From: Methylobacterium mesophilicum SR1.6/6
GTDB lineage: Bacteria; Pseudomonadota; Alphaproteobacteria; Rhizobiales; Beijerinckiaceae
Direction: 5' to 3'
DNA length: 64,000 nt
Assembly (NCBI RefSeq): GCF_000364445.2
Contig: NZ_CP043538.1
Span: 2,859,612 to 2,923,611, forward strand
The stretch's first letter is position 1. Each line of letters opens with the position of its first letter. Made by a program: the position numbers and the translations under genes. Below the pieces are notes generated by a model, which was given only the letters and a program-made list of their open reading frames with translations, had not been told where the DNA came from and searched no databases. This document shows positions 9,131 through 18,619 of this stretch, piece after piece.

Positions 9131-12100
9131 GTGAAGGATTTCAACCTTTCCGACTGGGCGCTCGAGCACCGCTCATTCGTCTGGTTCCTGATGCTCGTCT
9201 CGCTGGTCGCGGGCGTGATGGCCTACACGCGGCTTGGCCGCGAGGAGGATCCGCCCTTCACCATCAAGACCATGGTCGTGCAGACGACGTGGCCGGGCGC
9301 GACCATCAAGGACACCCTCGATCAGGTCACCGACCGCGTCGAGAAGGAACTCCAGCAGCTCAACGGCCTCGACTACGTCCGCAGCTACACCACGCCGGGA
9401 TCGTCGACGGTCTTCGTGCAGTTCCGCGACACGCTGAAGAAGGCGGAGGTGCAACCGGCCTTCTATCAGGTCCGCAAGCGCCTCGGCGACATCAAGGGGC
9501 AGTTCCCCGAGGGCGTGCAGGGTCCGTTCTTCAACGACGAGTTCGGTGACGTCTACGGTAACATCTACGCCTTCACGGCGGACGGCCTTACGCACCGGCA
9601 GCTGCGCGATTACGTGGAGTCGATCCGCACCGAGGTCCTGCGCGTGCCGGACATCGGCAAGACGCAGCTGATCGGCACGCAGGCGGAGGCGATCTACCTG
9701 GATTTCTCAACCCGCAAGCTCGCGGGATACGGCATCGATTTCCAAGCGCTGATCAAAGCCCTCCAGTCGCAGAATGCCGTCTCGGCCTCCGGCGTCGTCC
9801 AGGCGGGGCCGGAGCGCGTCTCGCTCCGGGTCAGCGGCTCCTTCGCGTCGGAGGCCTCGCTTCAGGACTTCAACCTGCGCGTCAACGACCGCTTCTTCCG
9901 CCTCGCCGACATCGCCGAGATCAGCCGCGGCTACGAGGATCCGCCGGCGCCGCTGTTCCGGGTCGACGGCAAGCCCGCCATCGGGCTCGCCATCGCGATG
10001 CGGCCCGGCGCCAACCTGCTGCATTTCGGGGAGGCCCTGAAGGCGCGCATGCGGCGGATCGAGGCCACGCTGCCGGTGGGCGTCGGCGTGCACCTCGTGT
10101 CGGACCAGCCGAAACAGGTGGAGCACGCGGTCGGCGGCTTCACCGAGGCGCTGGTCGAGGCGGTGATCATCGTGCTGGCCGTCAGCTTCGTCAGCCTCGG
10201 CGTCCGCGCCGGACTCGTGGTCTCGGGGTCGATCCCGCTGGTGCTGGCGATCGTCTTCGTGATCATGCAGGTCATGGACGTGACGCTGCAGCGCATCTCG
10301 CTCGGCGCTCTGATCATCGCGCTCGGCCTCCTGGTCGACGATGCCATGATCACGGTCGAGATGATGGTCGCGCGGCTGGAGCGCGGCGACACGCTCCGGA
10401 AGGCCGCGACCTACGCCTACACCTCCACCGCCTTCCCGATGCTCACGGGGACCCTCGTGACCGTGGCGGGTTTCCTGCCCATCGGCTTCAACGGGTCCGG
10501 CGCGGGCGAGTATACCTACTCGCTGTTCGTGGTGATCGCCGCCGCCCTGCTGGTGTCCTGGATCGTCGCGGTCCTGTTCGCGCCACTGATCGGCGTGACG
10601 CTGCTCCCGACGACCATGAGGTATCACACGGAGAAGCGCGGGATCTTCACGCGCCTGTTCCTCGCCGCGCTCCGGGTAGCGATGCGCTGGCGGTGGACGA
10701 CCGTGGCATTGTGCCTGGGCGCGATGGGCGTGGCGATCATCGGCATGGGCCACGTGCAGCAGCAGTTCTTCCCGTCCTCGGACCGGTCCGAGGTGCTGGT
10801 CGATCTGACCCTGCCGCAGAACGCCACCGTCGCCGAGACCCGGGCGCAGATGGATCGGTTCGAGGCCAGGCTGAAGGATGATCCGGACGTCTCGAGCTGG
10901 TCTTCCTATGTCGGCCAGGGCGCGGTGCGGTTCTACCTGCCCCTCGACCAGCAACTCGCCAACGCCTTCTTCGGGCAGATCGTCATCGTCACCAAGTCCC
11001 TGGAGGTGCGCGACCGGGTGATCGCGCGGCTCCAGCATGTCGGCCTGCGCGAGTTCGTCGGGACCGATGTGCTGGTCCAGCCGCTCAGCCTCGGTCCGCC
11101 CGTCGGCCGACCGGTGCAGTACCGGCTCAGCGGACCCCGCATGGAGACGGTGCGACGCCTCGCCCTCGACCTCGCCAACGTGGTCGCCGCGGATAAGCGC
11201 CTCGACGTGCCGACCTTCGACTGGAACGAGCCCGGCAAGGTGCTGAGGGTCGAGATCCTGCAGGACAAGGCTCGCCAGCTCGGCGTCACCAGCCAGGACG
11301 TGGCCGGCATCCTCAACGGGATCGAGGGCGGCCAGGCGATCACCCAGGTGCGCGATTCGATCTACCTCGTGAACGTCGTCGGCCGGGCGCGGGCGGCCGA
11401 ACGGTCGTCGCTGGACACGCTCCAGTCGCTCCAGGTCGGGCTCGCCAACGGCTCCGTGGTGCCGCTCCTGGCCTTCGCGCGGATCGGCTACGACCTCGAG
11501 CAGCCGATCGTCTGGCGCCGCGACCGGCTGCCGACCGTGACGGTACGGGCGACGATCCGCGACGCGACCCAGCCGGCCACCATCGTGACGGCCCTGCAGC
11601 CCGGCATAGACGCCTTCGTCAAGGCGCTGCCCGAGGGCTATACCCTGCAGACCGGCGGCGCCGTGGAGGAATCCGCCAAGGGTCAGGGCCCGATCGCGGC
11701 GGTCGTCCCGGTGATGCTGCTGGCCATGGCGGTCCTGCTGATGATGCAGCTCCAGAGCTTCGGGCGGATGCTGCTGGTCTTCACGGTCGCTCCGCTCGGC
11801 CTGATCGGCGTCGTGCCGACCCTGCTCCTGTTCGACAAGCCGATGGGCTTCGTCGCGATCCTGGGCATCTTGGCGCTGGTCGGGATCATCATCCGCAACG
11901 CGGTAATCCTCGTGAGCCAGATCGAGGAGTTCCGGGCGGAGGGCATGCCGCCCTGGGACGCCGTGTTCGAGGCGACGCACCATCGGCTGCGCCCCATCCT
12001 TCTGACGGCCGCTGCGGCGAGCCTGGGTCTGATCCCGATTGCCCGGGAGGTGTTCTGGGGGCCGATGGCCGTCGCGATGATCGGCGGCATCCTCGCCGCC

Positions 12101-12193
12101 ACCGTCCTGACGCTGCTGTTCCTGCCCGCCCTCTATGTCGGCTGCTACCGGATCCGGCCGGGCAGTGGCGTTGCGGCAACCCACAGCGTGTGA
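9131..12193 (+). CDS. RND-family efflux pump, inner-membrane subunit
   Basis: A 1020-residue pump of the AcrB/HAE-1 superfamily. It has one N-terminal transmembrane helix (about residues 13-33), a large periplasmic loop, a block of six helices, a second periplasmic loop and a final helix block. The TM4 proton-relay motif is present as LLVDDAMITVE, and the segment GFLPIGFNGSGAGEYT is typical of the family. It should export drugs, solvents or metabolites using the proton gradient together with the two adaptors. The substrate is unknown. A strong hairpin follows the gene, and no outer-membrane factor is encoded nearby. Confidence 0.9.
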   Translation: MKDFNLSDWALEHRSFVWFLMLVSLVAGVMAYTRLGREEDPPFTIKTMVVQTTWPGATIKDTLDQVTDRVEKELQQLNGLDYVRSYTTPGSSTVFVQFRDTLKKAEVQPAFYQVRKRLGDIKGQFPEGVQGPFFNDEFGDVYGNIYAFTADGLTHRQLRDYVESIRTEVLRVPDIGKTQLIGTQAEAIYLDFSTRKLAGYGIDFQALIKALQSQNAVSASGVVQAGPERVSLRVSGSFASEASLQDFNLRVNDRFFRLADIAEISRGYEDPPAPLFRVDGKPAIGLAIAMRPGANLLHFGEALKARMRRIEATLPVGVGVHLVSDQPKQVEHAVGGFTEALVEAVIIVLAVSFVSLGVRAGLVVSGSIPLVLAIVFVIMQVMDVTLQRISLGALIIALGLLVDDAMITVEMMVARLERGDTLRKAATYAYTSTAFPMLTGTLVTVAGFLPIGFNGSGAGEYTYSLFVVIAAALLVSWIVAVLFAPLIGVTLLPTTMRYHTEKRGIFTRLFLAALRVAMRWRWTTVALCLGAMGVAIIGMGHVQQQFFPSSDRSEVLVDLTLPQNATVAETRAQMDRFEARLKDDPDVSSWSSYVGQGAVRFYLPLDQQLANAFFGQIVIVTKSLEVRDRVIARLQHVGLREFVGTDVLVQPLSLGPPVGRPVQYRLSGPRMETVRRLALDLANVVAADKRLDVPTFDWNEPGKVLRVEILQDKARQLGVTSQDVAGILNGIEGGQAITQVRDSIYLVNVVGRARAAERSSLDTLQSLQVGLANGSVVPLLAFARIGYDLEQPIVWRRDRLPTVTVRATIRDATQPATIVTALQPGIDAFVKALPEGYTLQTGGAVEESAKGQGPIAAVVPVMLLAMAVLLMMQLQSFGRMLLVFTVAPLGLIGVVPTLLLFDKPMGFVAILGILALVGIIIRNAVILVSQIEEFRAEGMPPWDAVFEATHHRLRPILLTAAAASLGLIPIAREVFWGPMAVAMIGGILAATVLTLLFLPALYVGCYRIRPGSGVAATHSV

Positions 12194-12239
12194 GCGTCAC
12201 GCTTTCGCGATCGCGGCGTCCCCGGACGCCGCGAGAAGC

Positions 12240-12277
12240 GGTCGGCCCGTCCTTTCCCCCCTCGGGACGGGCCGACC
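12240..12277 (+). terminator. Hairpin after the RND operon
   Basis: A perfect 13-bp GC-rich stem (12240-12252 with 12265-12277) with a 12-base loop, 47 bases after the pump stop. There is no T-run, so it may be a factor-independent terminator of the weak high-GC kind or a 3' mRNA-stabilising hairpin. Confidence 0.6.
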
Positions 12278-12367
12278 GTGGACATCCTCCGCACCGGCCG
12301 CGATGCGCCTCCGGAAACCTCGAGCGTTCTGGCGCGTAAGGCAGGGCTGGAACGAGGAACGCCTCCC

Positions 12368-12589
12368 ATGAACGCCTTCATCGCCGTCGTGCTGGTCTGC
12401 GCCAACGGTCTCGCGCAGGACGCCTGCACAGACGATCAGGCCCTGGAAGTGCGCAAGGTGAGGGTCGCCAACGAGCTCGGCTGCGCCACCGGCTGGCAAG
12501 AGATCATCGCGCGGACCGAGCGGCGCGACGAGATCGGCAAGACCGCCTACCTCAAGACCGAATGCCGCCGGGTGAAGGAGCCGCAATGA
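12368..12589 (+). CDS. Hypothetical small exported protein, 73 aa
   Basis: Unrecognised. The first 16 residues (MNAFIAVVLVCANGLA) look like a signal peptide, followed by a charged mature part with several cysteines (DACTDD, GCATGW, TECRR) that could form disulphides in the periplasm. The ATG at 12368 has a GAGGAA upstream; an in-frame GTG at 12278 would start inside the preceding terminator hairpin and is rejected. It converges with the pterin dehydratase gene 24 bases away. Confidence 0.55.
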   Translation: MNAFIAVVLVCANGLAQDACTDDQALEVRKVRVANELGCATGWQEIIARTERRDEIGKTAYLKTECRRVKEPQ

Positions 12590-12613
12590 CGGCCCCAGCC
12601 CGGATGCCGCGGG

Positions 12614-12991
12614 CTACTTGTCGTACTTGATGTAGGCGAAGCGCGGATCGGTCGGCGTGCCCTCGAGCCCCTGTCCCTCCTGGCCCGGCTGCCAGGACAC
12701 GACCTCCTCGATCTTCCGGGCGAGGGCGAAATCCTTGTCGGTGATGCCCTTCGCGGCGTGGTTCATCAGCCGGACCTCGACCCAGGCGTACGATGCGGTG
12801 ATGTCGGGATGGTGCCACGCGGCCTCGGCGAGGTGGCCCACGGTGTTGATCACCATCAGTGTGCTTTTCCAGCCGGCGGTCTTGTAGGTCCGGCGGATCC
12901 ACCCGTCCTCCAAGCGCCACGCGGGCAGCTCGGCTTTGAGCCGCGCCTCCACGGTCGCGTCGTCCAGAACGCCCTCGCGTCGCTCACTCAT
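12614..12991 (-). CDS. phhB: 4a-hydroxytetrahydrobiopterin dehydratase (pterin-4a-carbinolamine dehydratase)
   Basis: A 125-residue cytosolic protein with the family signature EAAWHHPD at residues 57-64; the paired histidines bind the pterin and catalyse water loss from the 4a-carbinolamine made by aromatic amino-acid hydroxylases. The usual final segment (AAKGITDKDFALARKIE) is also present. No phenylalanine hydroxylase gene is adjacent, so it may serve one elsewhere. In bacteria, homologues are also implicated in molybdopterin metabolism. Length is slightly above the typical 100-115 because of a C-terminal tail. Confidence 0.85.
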   Translation of the reverse strand: MSERREGVLDDATVEARLKAELPAWRLEDGWIRRTYKTAGWKSTLMVINTVGHLAEAAWHHPDITASYAWVEVRLMNHAAKGITDKDFALARKIEEVVSWQPGQEGQGLEGTPTDPRFAYIKYDK

Positions 12992-13115
12992 GGTCCTGCC
13001 TCAGCCAAAATGCGTCCGGCGGAGGGTGCCGCTGACGCAGGTTGCGCGCAAGCGTGTTCCGCACGATGGACGGAGGCCGGTGCGGGCCCTATGACCATTT
13101 TCCAATGGCGCTGGA

Positions 13116-13137
13116 ACAGACTCGAACCCCAGTCTGT
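13116..13137. promoter_or_regulatory. Inverted repeat upstream of the ABC importer
   Basis: ACAGACT (13116-13122) and AGTCTGT (13131-13137) form a perfect 7-bp inverted repeat with an 8-base spacer, 39 bases before the importer's first gene. It could be an operator or a leader hairpin; no regulator is adjacent. Confidence 0.3.
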
Positions 13138-13176
13138 CGTCCTCAAAGACTGCGCAATACGATGGGAGAAGGCGTG

Positions 13177-14159
13177 ATGCTGTCACGGCGCGCGATGCTC
13201 GCCGGAAGCGTGATCGGCGGCCTCGGGCTGCGGGCGGCGCGCGCCGACGTCCCGACCGTGCGGCTCGGAAGCCTGCCCTTCGGCACCTCGACCTGGGAGG
13301 CTGCGGTCATCAAGGCCCGTGGGCTCGATACGGCCAACGGGTTTCAGCTCGACGCCGTCAAGCTTGCCGGCAACGATGCCGCGCGGATCAGCTTCATCGG
13401 CAATCAGGTCGACACGATCGTGGGTGACCTGCTTTGGGCGGCCCGGCTCGGCAATGACGGGCAGGCGGTGCGGTTCATCCCCTACTCGACCTCGGAGGGC
13501 GCCGTGATGGTGCCGGCCGACAGCCCGGTGAAGTCCCTGAAGGATCTCGACGGCAAGCGCCTCGGCGTGGCCGGGGGCCCCTCGACAAGAACTGGCTGCT
13601 CCTCAAAGCCCAGGCCAAGGATGCCGCTGGAATCGATCTCGAGCACGCCGCCGAGATCGCCTACGGCGCGCCCCCGCTCATCACGCTGAAGCTGGAACAG
13701 GGCGCCCTTGACGCGGCGCTGACCTACTGGACCTACTGCGCGCGCCTGGAGGCCAAGAAGTACCGCCGCCTCGTCGGGGCCGAGGATATCATGCACGCGC
13801 TGGGCGTCACCGGCGACGTCGCACTGATCGGCTACCTGTTCCAGGACACCACCGTGAAAGAGAAGCCGGCCGCGGTGGCGGGTTTCGCCCGGGCCTCGCG
13901 CGCCGCCAAGGACATGCTGGCGCAGGATCCGACAACCTGGCAGATCGTGCGCCCCCTGATGGCGGCCGAGGACGACGCCACCTTCGAGGCGCTGAAGCGC
14001 GACTTCCTGGCGGGCATTCCGCGCCGTCCGGTGGCCGAGGAGCGGGCCGACGCGGAGAAACTCTACGCCGTGATGGCGCGGCTCGGCGGGACGCGGCTCG
14101 TCGGGAAAGGGAACGGGCTGCCACCCGACCTTTACTACGACAGCGACCGCAATGGTTGA
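13177..14159 (+). pseudogene. NitT/TauT-type ABC substrate-binding protein, frameshifted
   Basis: The gene opens with a Tat-like signal (LSRRAMLAG) and a periplasmic-binding domain typical of aliphatic sulfonate, nitrate or thiamine-precursor importers. The frame is intact to LGVAGGP near 13580, then breaks. If one base is restored in the G5C4 run at about 13573-13582, translation continues as LDKNWLLLKAQAKDAAG and stays open to the stop at 14157-14159. Permease and ATPase genes follow at once and look intact. So either a single-base loss inactivated the gene or the base is a sequencing error in a homopolymer. The Tat signal would send the protein to the periplasm. Confidence 0.75.
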
Positions 14160-14192
14160 GGCGGCCGCCCGGCAGCCCGGCGCGACGGTGAT

Positions 14193-14948
14193 GTGGAACG
14201 CCCGGACCGCATGGGCGCGCTGACCCGCATCGCGTCGCTGGTGGTCCTGATCGCCGCGTGGCAGGCTGCCGCGCTGGAGGCCGGCTCGCGCCTGCTGCCG
14301 CCGCCCCTGGCGGTGCTGCGCTTTATCGCGCAGGAGGCCGAGCGCGGCGACCTCGCCCACAATGTGGGCGTGACGCTGCTCCGGGTCGCCGTCTCCTTCG
14401 CGATCGCGATGGCGCTGGGCGTGGCGCTCGGCGTCGCACTGGGGCGCTCGAAGGCCGCGGATCTCACCCTCGACACGCCGCTCCTGGTCCTGCTCAACAC
14501 GCCGGCCCTGGTGATCACCGTGCTGGCCTATGTCTGGGTCGGCCTCACAGAGACGGCGGCGATCCTCGCGGTCGTGCTCAACAAGCTTCCCAACGTCGCG
14601 GTGATCGTCCGCGAGGGTGCCCGCAACCTCGATCCGCAGCTCGACGAGATGGCGCGCGCTTATCGGCTCGACCGCCGCACCTGGGTTCGCGATGTCCTGA
14701 TCCCGCAGCTCCAGCCCTATGTGGTGACGGCCGCGCGTTCCGGCCTGTCCCTCGCCTGGAAGATCGTGCTGGTGGTGGAGCTGCTCGGCCGCCCCGACGG
14801 CGTGGGGTTCGCGATCAACTACTACTTCGTCCAGAGCACCGACGTGGCCGCGATCATCGGCTACAGCCTCGTCTTCATGGCCGTGATGATCGGCATCGAC
14901 GTCCTTCTCCTGCAACGGCTCGAGGCCCATGTCCGCCGCTGGCGCTGA
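14193..14948 (+). CDS. ABC importer permease, NitT/TauT (SsuC/TauC) family
   Basis: A 251-residue inner-membrane permease with five to six hydrophobic segments and the BPD-transport EAA loop (EMARAYRLDRRTWVRDVLIP, about residues 153-172) that contacts the ATPase. It lies 33 bases after the binding-protein gene and overlaps the ATPase start by 20 bases, forming one operon. GTG at 14193 is taken as the start; ATG at 14211 is an alternative that leaves a more usual N-terminus. The cargo is unknown; sulfonate or a thiamine precursor are the commonest for this subfamily. Confidence 0.85.
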   Translation: MERPDRMGALTRIASLVVLIAAWQAAALEAGSRLLPPPLAVLRFIAQEAERGDLAHNVGVTLLRVAVSFAIAMALGVALGVALGRSKAADLTLDTPLLVLLNTPALVITVLAYVWVGLTETAAILAVVLNKLPNVAVIVREGARNLDPQLDEMARAYRLDRRTWVRDVLIPQLQPYVVTAARSGLSLAWKIVLVVELLGRPDGVGFAINYYFVQSTDVAAIIGYSLVFMAVMIGIDVLLLQRLEAHVRRWR

Positions 14949-15663
14949 GCCCGTCCTCCGAGTCGCCATCGACTCGAAATGGTATCGCCCCCGCGGTGCC
15001 GAGCCCGTGGAGGCAGTCAGCGACCTCGCCTTCACGGTCGGGGCGGGCGAGATCGTCTGCCTGATCGGTCCCTCGGGCGCCGGGAAGACCACGACGTTGC
15101 GGACATTGCTCGGCCTGGACCCCGATTTCGAGGGCCGGGTGTCCGGTGCAGAGCAGGCCGGCATGGTGTTCCAGGAGCCCAGGCTGCTGCCATGGCGCAG
15201 CGTCGAGCACAACGTCCGCCTCGGGCTGCCGCGGGCGCGGCGCGGGCGCGACCTCGACGAGCTGTTCGAGCGCCTCGGACTGACGGCGTGGCGGACCAAC
15301 TATCCGAAGGCGCTATCCCTCGGGATGCAGCGCCGGGTCGCTTTGGCGCGGGCGCTCGCCGATGGGCCACGGGTCTTGGTCCTCGACGAGCCGTTCGTGT
15401 CCCTCGACGACGCTGCCGCCGCCGAATTGCGCGGCCTCGTGGTCGACATCGTGGATCAGGCCGGCATGAGCGTCCTGATGGTGACGCACAACGTTGCGGA
15501 AGCGATCGGGATCGCTGACAGGCTTCTGCTGCTCTCGCGCCGGCCGGCCCGCCTCGTCGCGGACGTGCCCCTGGAGCGGGATCGGAAGGCGCGCGACCGC
15601 GCCTGGGCGGAGGCCACCCGGACGATGCTGGCAGCGCGCCATCCCGAGATCATCGCGCTGTAG
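14929..15663 (+). CDS. ABC importer ATP-binding protein, NitT/TauT (SsuB/TauB) family
   Basis: A 244-residue ATPase. Walker A is GPSGAGKTT (47-55), the Q-loop is FQEPRLLPW (81-89) as is usual for SsuB/TauB, Walker B is VLVLDEP (149-155), and the H-loop is VTHN. The ABC signature reads LSLGMQRR (129-136) in place of LSGGQ, a tolerated variation in this subfamily. It energises uptake through the overlapping permease. Confidence 0.88.
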   Translation: MSAAGAEPVLRVAIDSKWYRPRGAEPVEAVSDLAFTVGAGEIVCLIGPSGAGKTTTLRTLLGLDPDFEGRVSGAEQAGMVFQEPRLLPWRSVEHNVRLGLPRARRGRDLDELFERLGLTAWRTNYPKALSLGMQRRVALARALADGPRVLVLDEPFVSLDDAAAAELRGLVVDIVDQAGMSVLMVTHNVAEAIGIADRLLLLSRRPARLVADVPLERDRKARDRAWAEATRTMLAARHPEIIAL

Positions 15664-15698
15664 CGGCGCAGTCGAGCGGACGAGCGCAAGCCGGCTTC

Positions 15699-16295
15699 CT
15701 AGGGACCGGATCTTGGGCGAGGCGCCTCGGACTCAGGCAGGGCGACGTAGATCAGGACGCCCAGCACCGTCATGGCGAAGCGGAAGGCGGATTCCTGGCC
15801 GTTCCACGTCTTCGACATCCACATGCCGAACCACTCGCCGCCGATGCCCAGGAAGCCCGCCTGCCACACGAGGAATCCGACGCTGAGGCCGGCGATGGCC
15901 CAGCCCTTCGCCCGCGCGAAGCCCGTAACGGGCGCCTTGAGCCGCGCGAGCATCAGCGCCGCGCCGATCCACAGGAGCAGGGCGGTCAGCGCCTCCCCGG
16001 CGACGATCAGGTAAAATGCGGCCTGCTGGAGCTCGGGATTGGTGATCGAGCGGTCGGTGATCCCGGAATCCGGAAGCACGGTGTCCATCGACAGGACGTG
16101 GCGGACGAAGCTGAGATTGGTCGCCGGATCGACGACGTTTCCGAACACCACCAGCGTGCAGGTCAGCGCCAGGGCGGCGATCAGGACGATCTTGGAGAGG
16201 CGAGCGACGATCACCGGAGCAGCACTCCAATCCAAAACGGGGGTCGTCGAGACCGACACCAGCTCGGCGCGGCGAAGCGCGCCCAACGTTGACAC
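15699..16295 (-). CDS. DUF2165-family small integral membrane protein
   Basis: A 198-residue protein with four hydrophobic segments: about residues 33-55, 92-116, 128-150 and 170-188. The pattern, and pieces such as FGNVVDPATNLSFVRHVLSMD and NPELQQAAFYLIVAGE, match the DUF2165 (COG5472) family of predicted membrane proteins. No function is established for the family. The start may lie later, since the first 28 residues are poorly conserved in character; a GTG just before ARLSKIVL is an alternative. It converges with the ABC ATPase gene. Confidence 0.75.
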   Translation of the reverse strand: MSTLGALRRAELVSVSTTPVLDWSAAPVIVARLSKIVLIAALALTCTLVVFGNVVDPATNLSFVRHVLSMDTVLPDSGITDRSITNPELQQAAFYLIVAGEALTALLLWIGAALMLARLKAPVTGFARAKGWAIAGLSVGFLVWQAGFLGIGGEWFGMWMSKTWNGQESAFRFAMTVLGVLIYVALPESEAPRPRSGP

Positions 16296-16345
16296 GGATT
16301 CGACATTTCCGCTCGGCGAGCTGATCGGGTGATCCCGCCCAATCC

Positions 16346-16456
16346 CCTCATCCCAAGGTGCCCGCGTCAGCGGGCCTCGAAGGCCTCCAGCCAGCCGCGC
16401 GATCCCTGAAGGCCTCCTTCGAGGCCTGCGCTGCGGTCCGGCACCCCGGGATGAGG
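16346..16456. repeat. Palindromic intergenic repeat (REP/MITE-like)
   Basis: A 111-bp imperfect palindrome. The ends are CCTCATCCC (16346-16354) and GGGATGAGG (16448-16456); internal arms GGCCTCGAAGG and CCTTCGAGGCC are perfect 11-bp complements. Elements beginning with CCTCATCC and ending with GGATGAGG recur between genes in Methylobacterium, as I recall. It would fold into one long hairpin and sits between the DUF2165 gene and a minus-strand gene's 3' end. Confidence 0.6.
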
Positions 16457-16533
16457 GTGCCGGTCGGAAGGCTGGAATTCATCCGCGAGCTGCCGCGAAA
16501 ACCGCAAACCCATCGCACCCAAGGTTCCGCCGC

Positions 16534-18464
16534 TCAGTTCGCCTTGGCCTCCACGTCCAGCCGGTCGAGCACGGCGGCCGGCGAGCGTGATGCGCCGAGA
16601 TCGATGAAGCCGATACCGGCGGGCTCCTTGGCCTTGGCGTGGACCATCAGCTTGCCGGGTTTCATCACGAACTGACCCATCGCCGCCCCGATCCCCTTGG
16701 CGGCGGCGCTGTTGCCGAGGATGATCGGAACGCCGAGCAGGCTCGCGGTGACGTACTCCTTGCGCAACTCGTCCGGCTTGAGGCTGAGATCCTTCGCCTG
16801 CGCGGCGAGGAAGCGCTCGAACAAGCCGGCATTCTCCACGGTCAGGTCGACTGTCTTGGCGCTGCCCGAGAACATCAGCATCGTCGCCGCCGGGAGCGTG
16901 CCGGAGAACAGCTCGGGGCCGATCCCGCCCAGGGTGCCCGCCAGCCGGACCGTGCCGATATCACGTCCCGTGACGGTGATCTCCCGCAGCGATAGGTCGC
17001 GCGCCTTCTCGTCCAGCGTGGCGTCTGCCACGACATCGAAGTCCAGATCCCTGTAGCCGTAGGCCGGCAGGGCGCCGACGATCGGTGCGCCGGCCAGCAG
17101 ATCCGCGGGCATGCGAAGGCCGGAAAGGCTGAGATGGCTCGTGCTCGGAACGCCGTCGGTGAGCGGACCGAAGGCGAGCGCGGCCTCGCGCAGGGCGATC
17201 CGGCGCGGCTGATGCGGCGCGACCGTGACGGCGAGGGGATCGCCGGCCTTGACCTCGGCCGGCTTCCCGTCCGTCGACTTCCCCGCACCGGGCCGGCTTC
17301 CTTCCACCCCCGGAGCGCGGATCGGGGCCCGTCCCTCCCGGGGCGCGGATGCTGCCGGCTCCGAGTCCGGCGGTAGCTCGACCGACAGGTCGCTGAGGGT
17401 GAAATTGCCGAGCTTCGGCGCCAGCCGGCGCATGTCCACGTCGGAGAGGCCAGCACCCGGAGTGGGCTCACTGGCGATGGCCTGCAAACCCGCGACCGTA
17501 GGAGCCAGCGACGTCCCGACCAGCGCCAGCCGCCCGATATGGGCGCGCAGACTTCCGCGCGACAGCGACAGGTCGTCCAGCGTCGTGCCGGCCTCCGATC
17601 CCGACGACGTGTAGGCGGCGCGGCCGATCTCGAACAGCACGGGGCCCTTCGGATCGGAATCGCTCACGCTGAAGCCCTGCATCTCCAGGCTTCCCAACGA
17701 GGTCGCCTCGATCAGGTCGGCGGCGGCCGCGGCGAAGGGCCGCCGGTCCGTCCCGTCCTGGAAGCCTGCGGCGACGATCTCGAAGGCGCCGTTCCAGCCA
17801 TCGGGCACCTGACGGCCGCCGAGGTCACGGCCGTTCAGCCGCGCGATCTTGACGGTGGTTCCCCGCGCGTCCGCGTAGGTGACATCCGAGACCTGGATCG
17901 TCCCGTAGACCCGCTGGACCGGGCCCTTCCCGTCGCCCGGGACCGTGTAGAGGCGGCTCAGCGCCGCGAGGTCGAGATCGGTCGCCCGCACCTGACCGTA
18001 CGTCCCGGAGCCGCGGTTCGGTCCCGCGACGGCACTGACGGTCGCGCCCGCCGCCGTGAGTTCGCCTACGCGTCCGGCCCGGACATCGCGGGCGACCACG
18101 TCGCGATAGGTGACGATCTGGCGATTGTCGCCGGATCCGACATTCTCGGAGGTGAGGACCGGGATCGTCAGGCTCCCGGCGTCGAGCCGTGCCAGGCGCG
18201 CTTCCCACGGCACGGCGGAGTCGGGGCGGAGGATCGCGGCGAGATCGTCCTTGGAGAGGCGGGTGCCGCTCGCGGTCAGCTTCGGCGCCTTGAGCAGCGT
18301 GCCACCGAGCGGCACGACCACATCCGTCACCGTGACGTCCTGGACGGCGGCGGCGCCCTCCTGCGCGGCGAGGGGGGCGGGGCCGCGGCGAGGCCGAGCA
18401 ACGCGAGCAAACCCGTCGCCGCCAGGGCCGGCCGGAGGCGGAAGCGGGCCTTCGGATGGATCAT
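16534..18464 (-). CDS. Large hypothetical exported protein, frameshifted near its signal peptide
   Basis: The main frame (16534-18330) gives 598 residues without a signal peptide. Just upstream another frame encodes an ideal one, MIHPKARFRLRPALAATG..., starting at ATG 18464. Restoring one base in the G6 run at 18372-18377 joins them as LAAAPPPLAAQEGAAAVQDVTV. The mature protein is rich in short beta-like segments that repeat loosely (SLGSLEMQGFSV, LGNFTLSDLSVELP, LSLREITVTG), with a Pro/Ala-rich linker near residues 320-360. I recognise no domain. A surface, periplasmic or AsmA-like scaffold role is possible but unproven. The frameshift may be a sequencing error. Confidence 0.6.
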
Positions 18465-18619
18465 GGCGGGGTCCGGACCAGGGCTCTCGAGGAAACCCGG
18501 TAGGCGTGCCGCGTTTTCATCGGAGAGGCAATCGCGCGCGGAGGGTTGAGCCTCCGAGCGGGATCGTGTGTCGTACGGCGGCAACGGCGCCACGCCGGAA
18601 ACCGGCCCCGTCGCTTCCG

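Noticed and set aside
9707-12184. An 825-codon open frame antisense to the RND pump gene.
   Set aside because: Extreme Arg/His/Asp-rich composition with no domain; it is the high-GC mirror of the pump's reading frame.
13482-15299. A long minus-strand open frame across the ABC importer.
   Set aside because: Low-complexity Arg-rich product antisense to three genes with intact family motifs.
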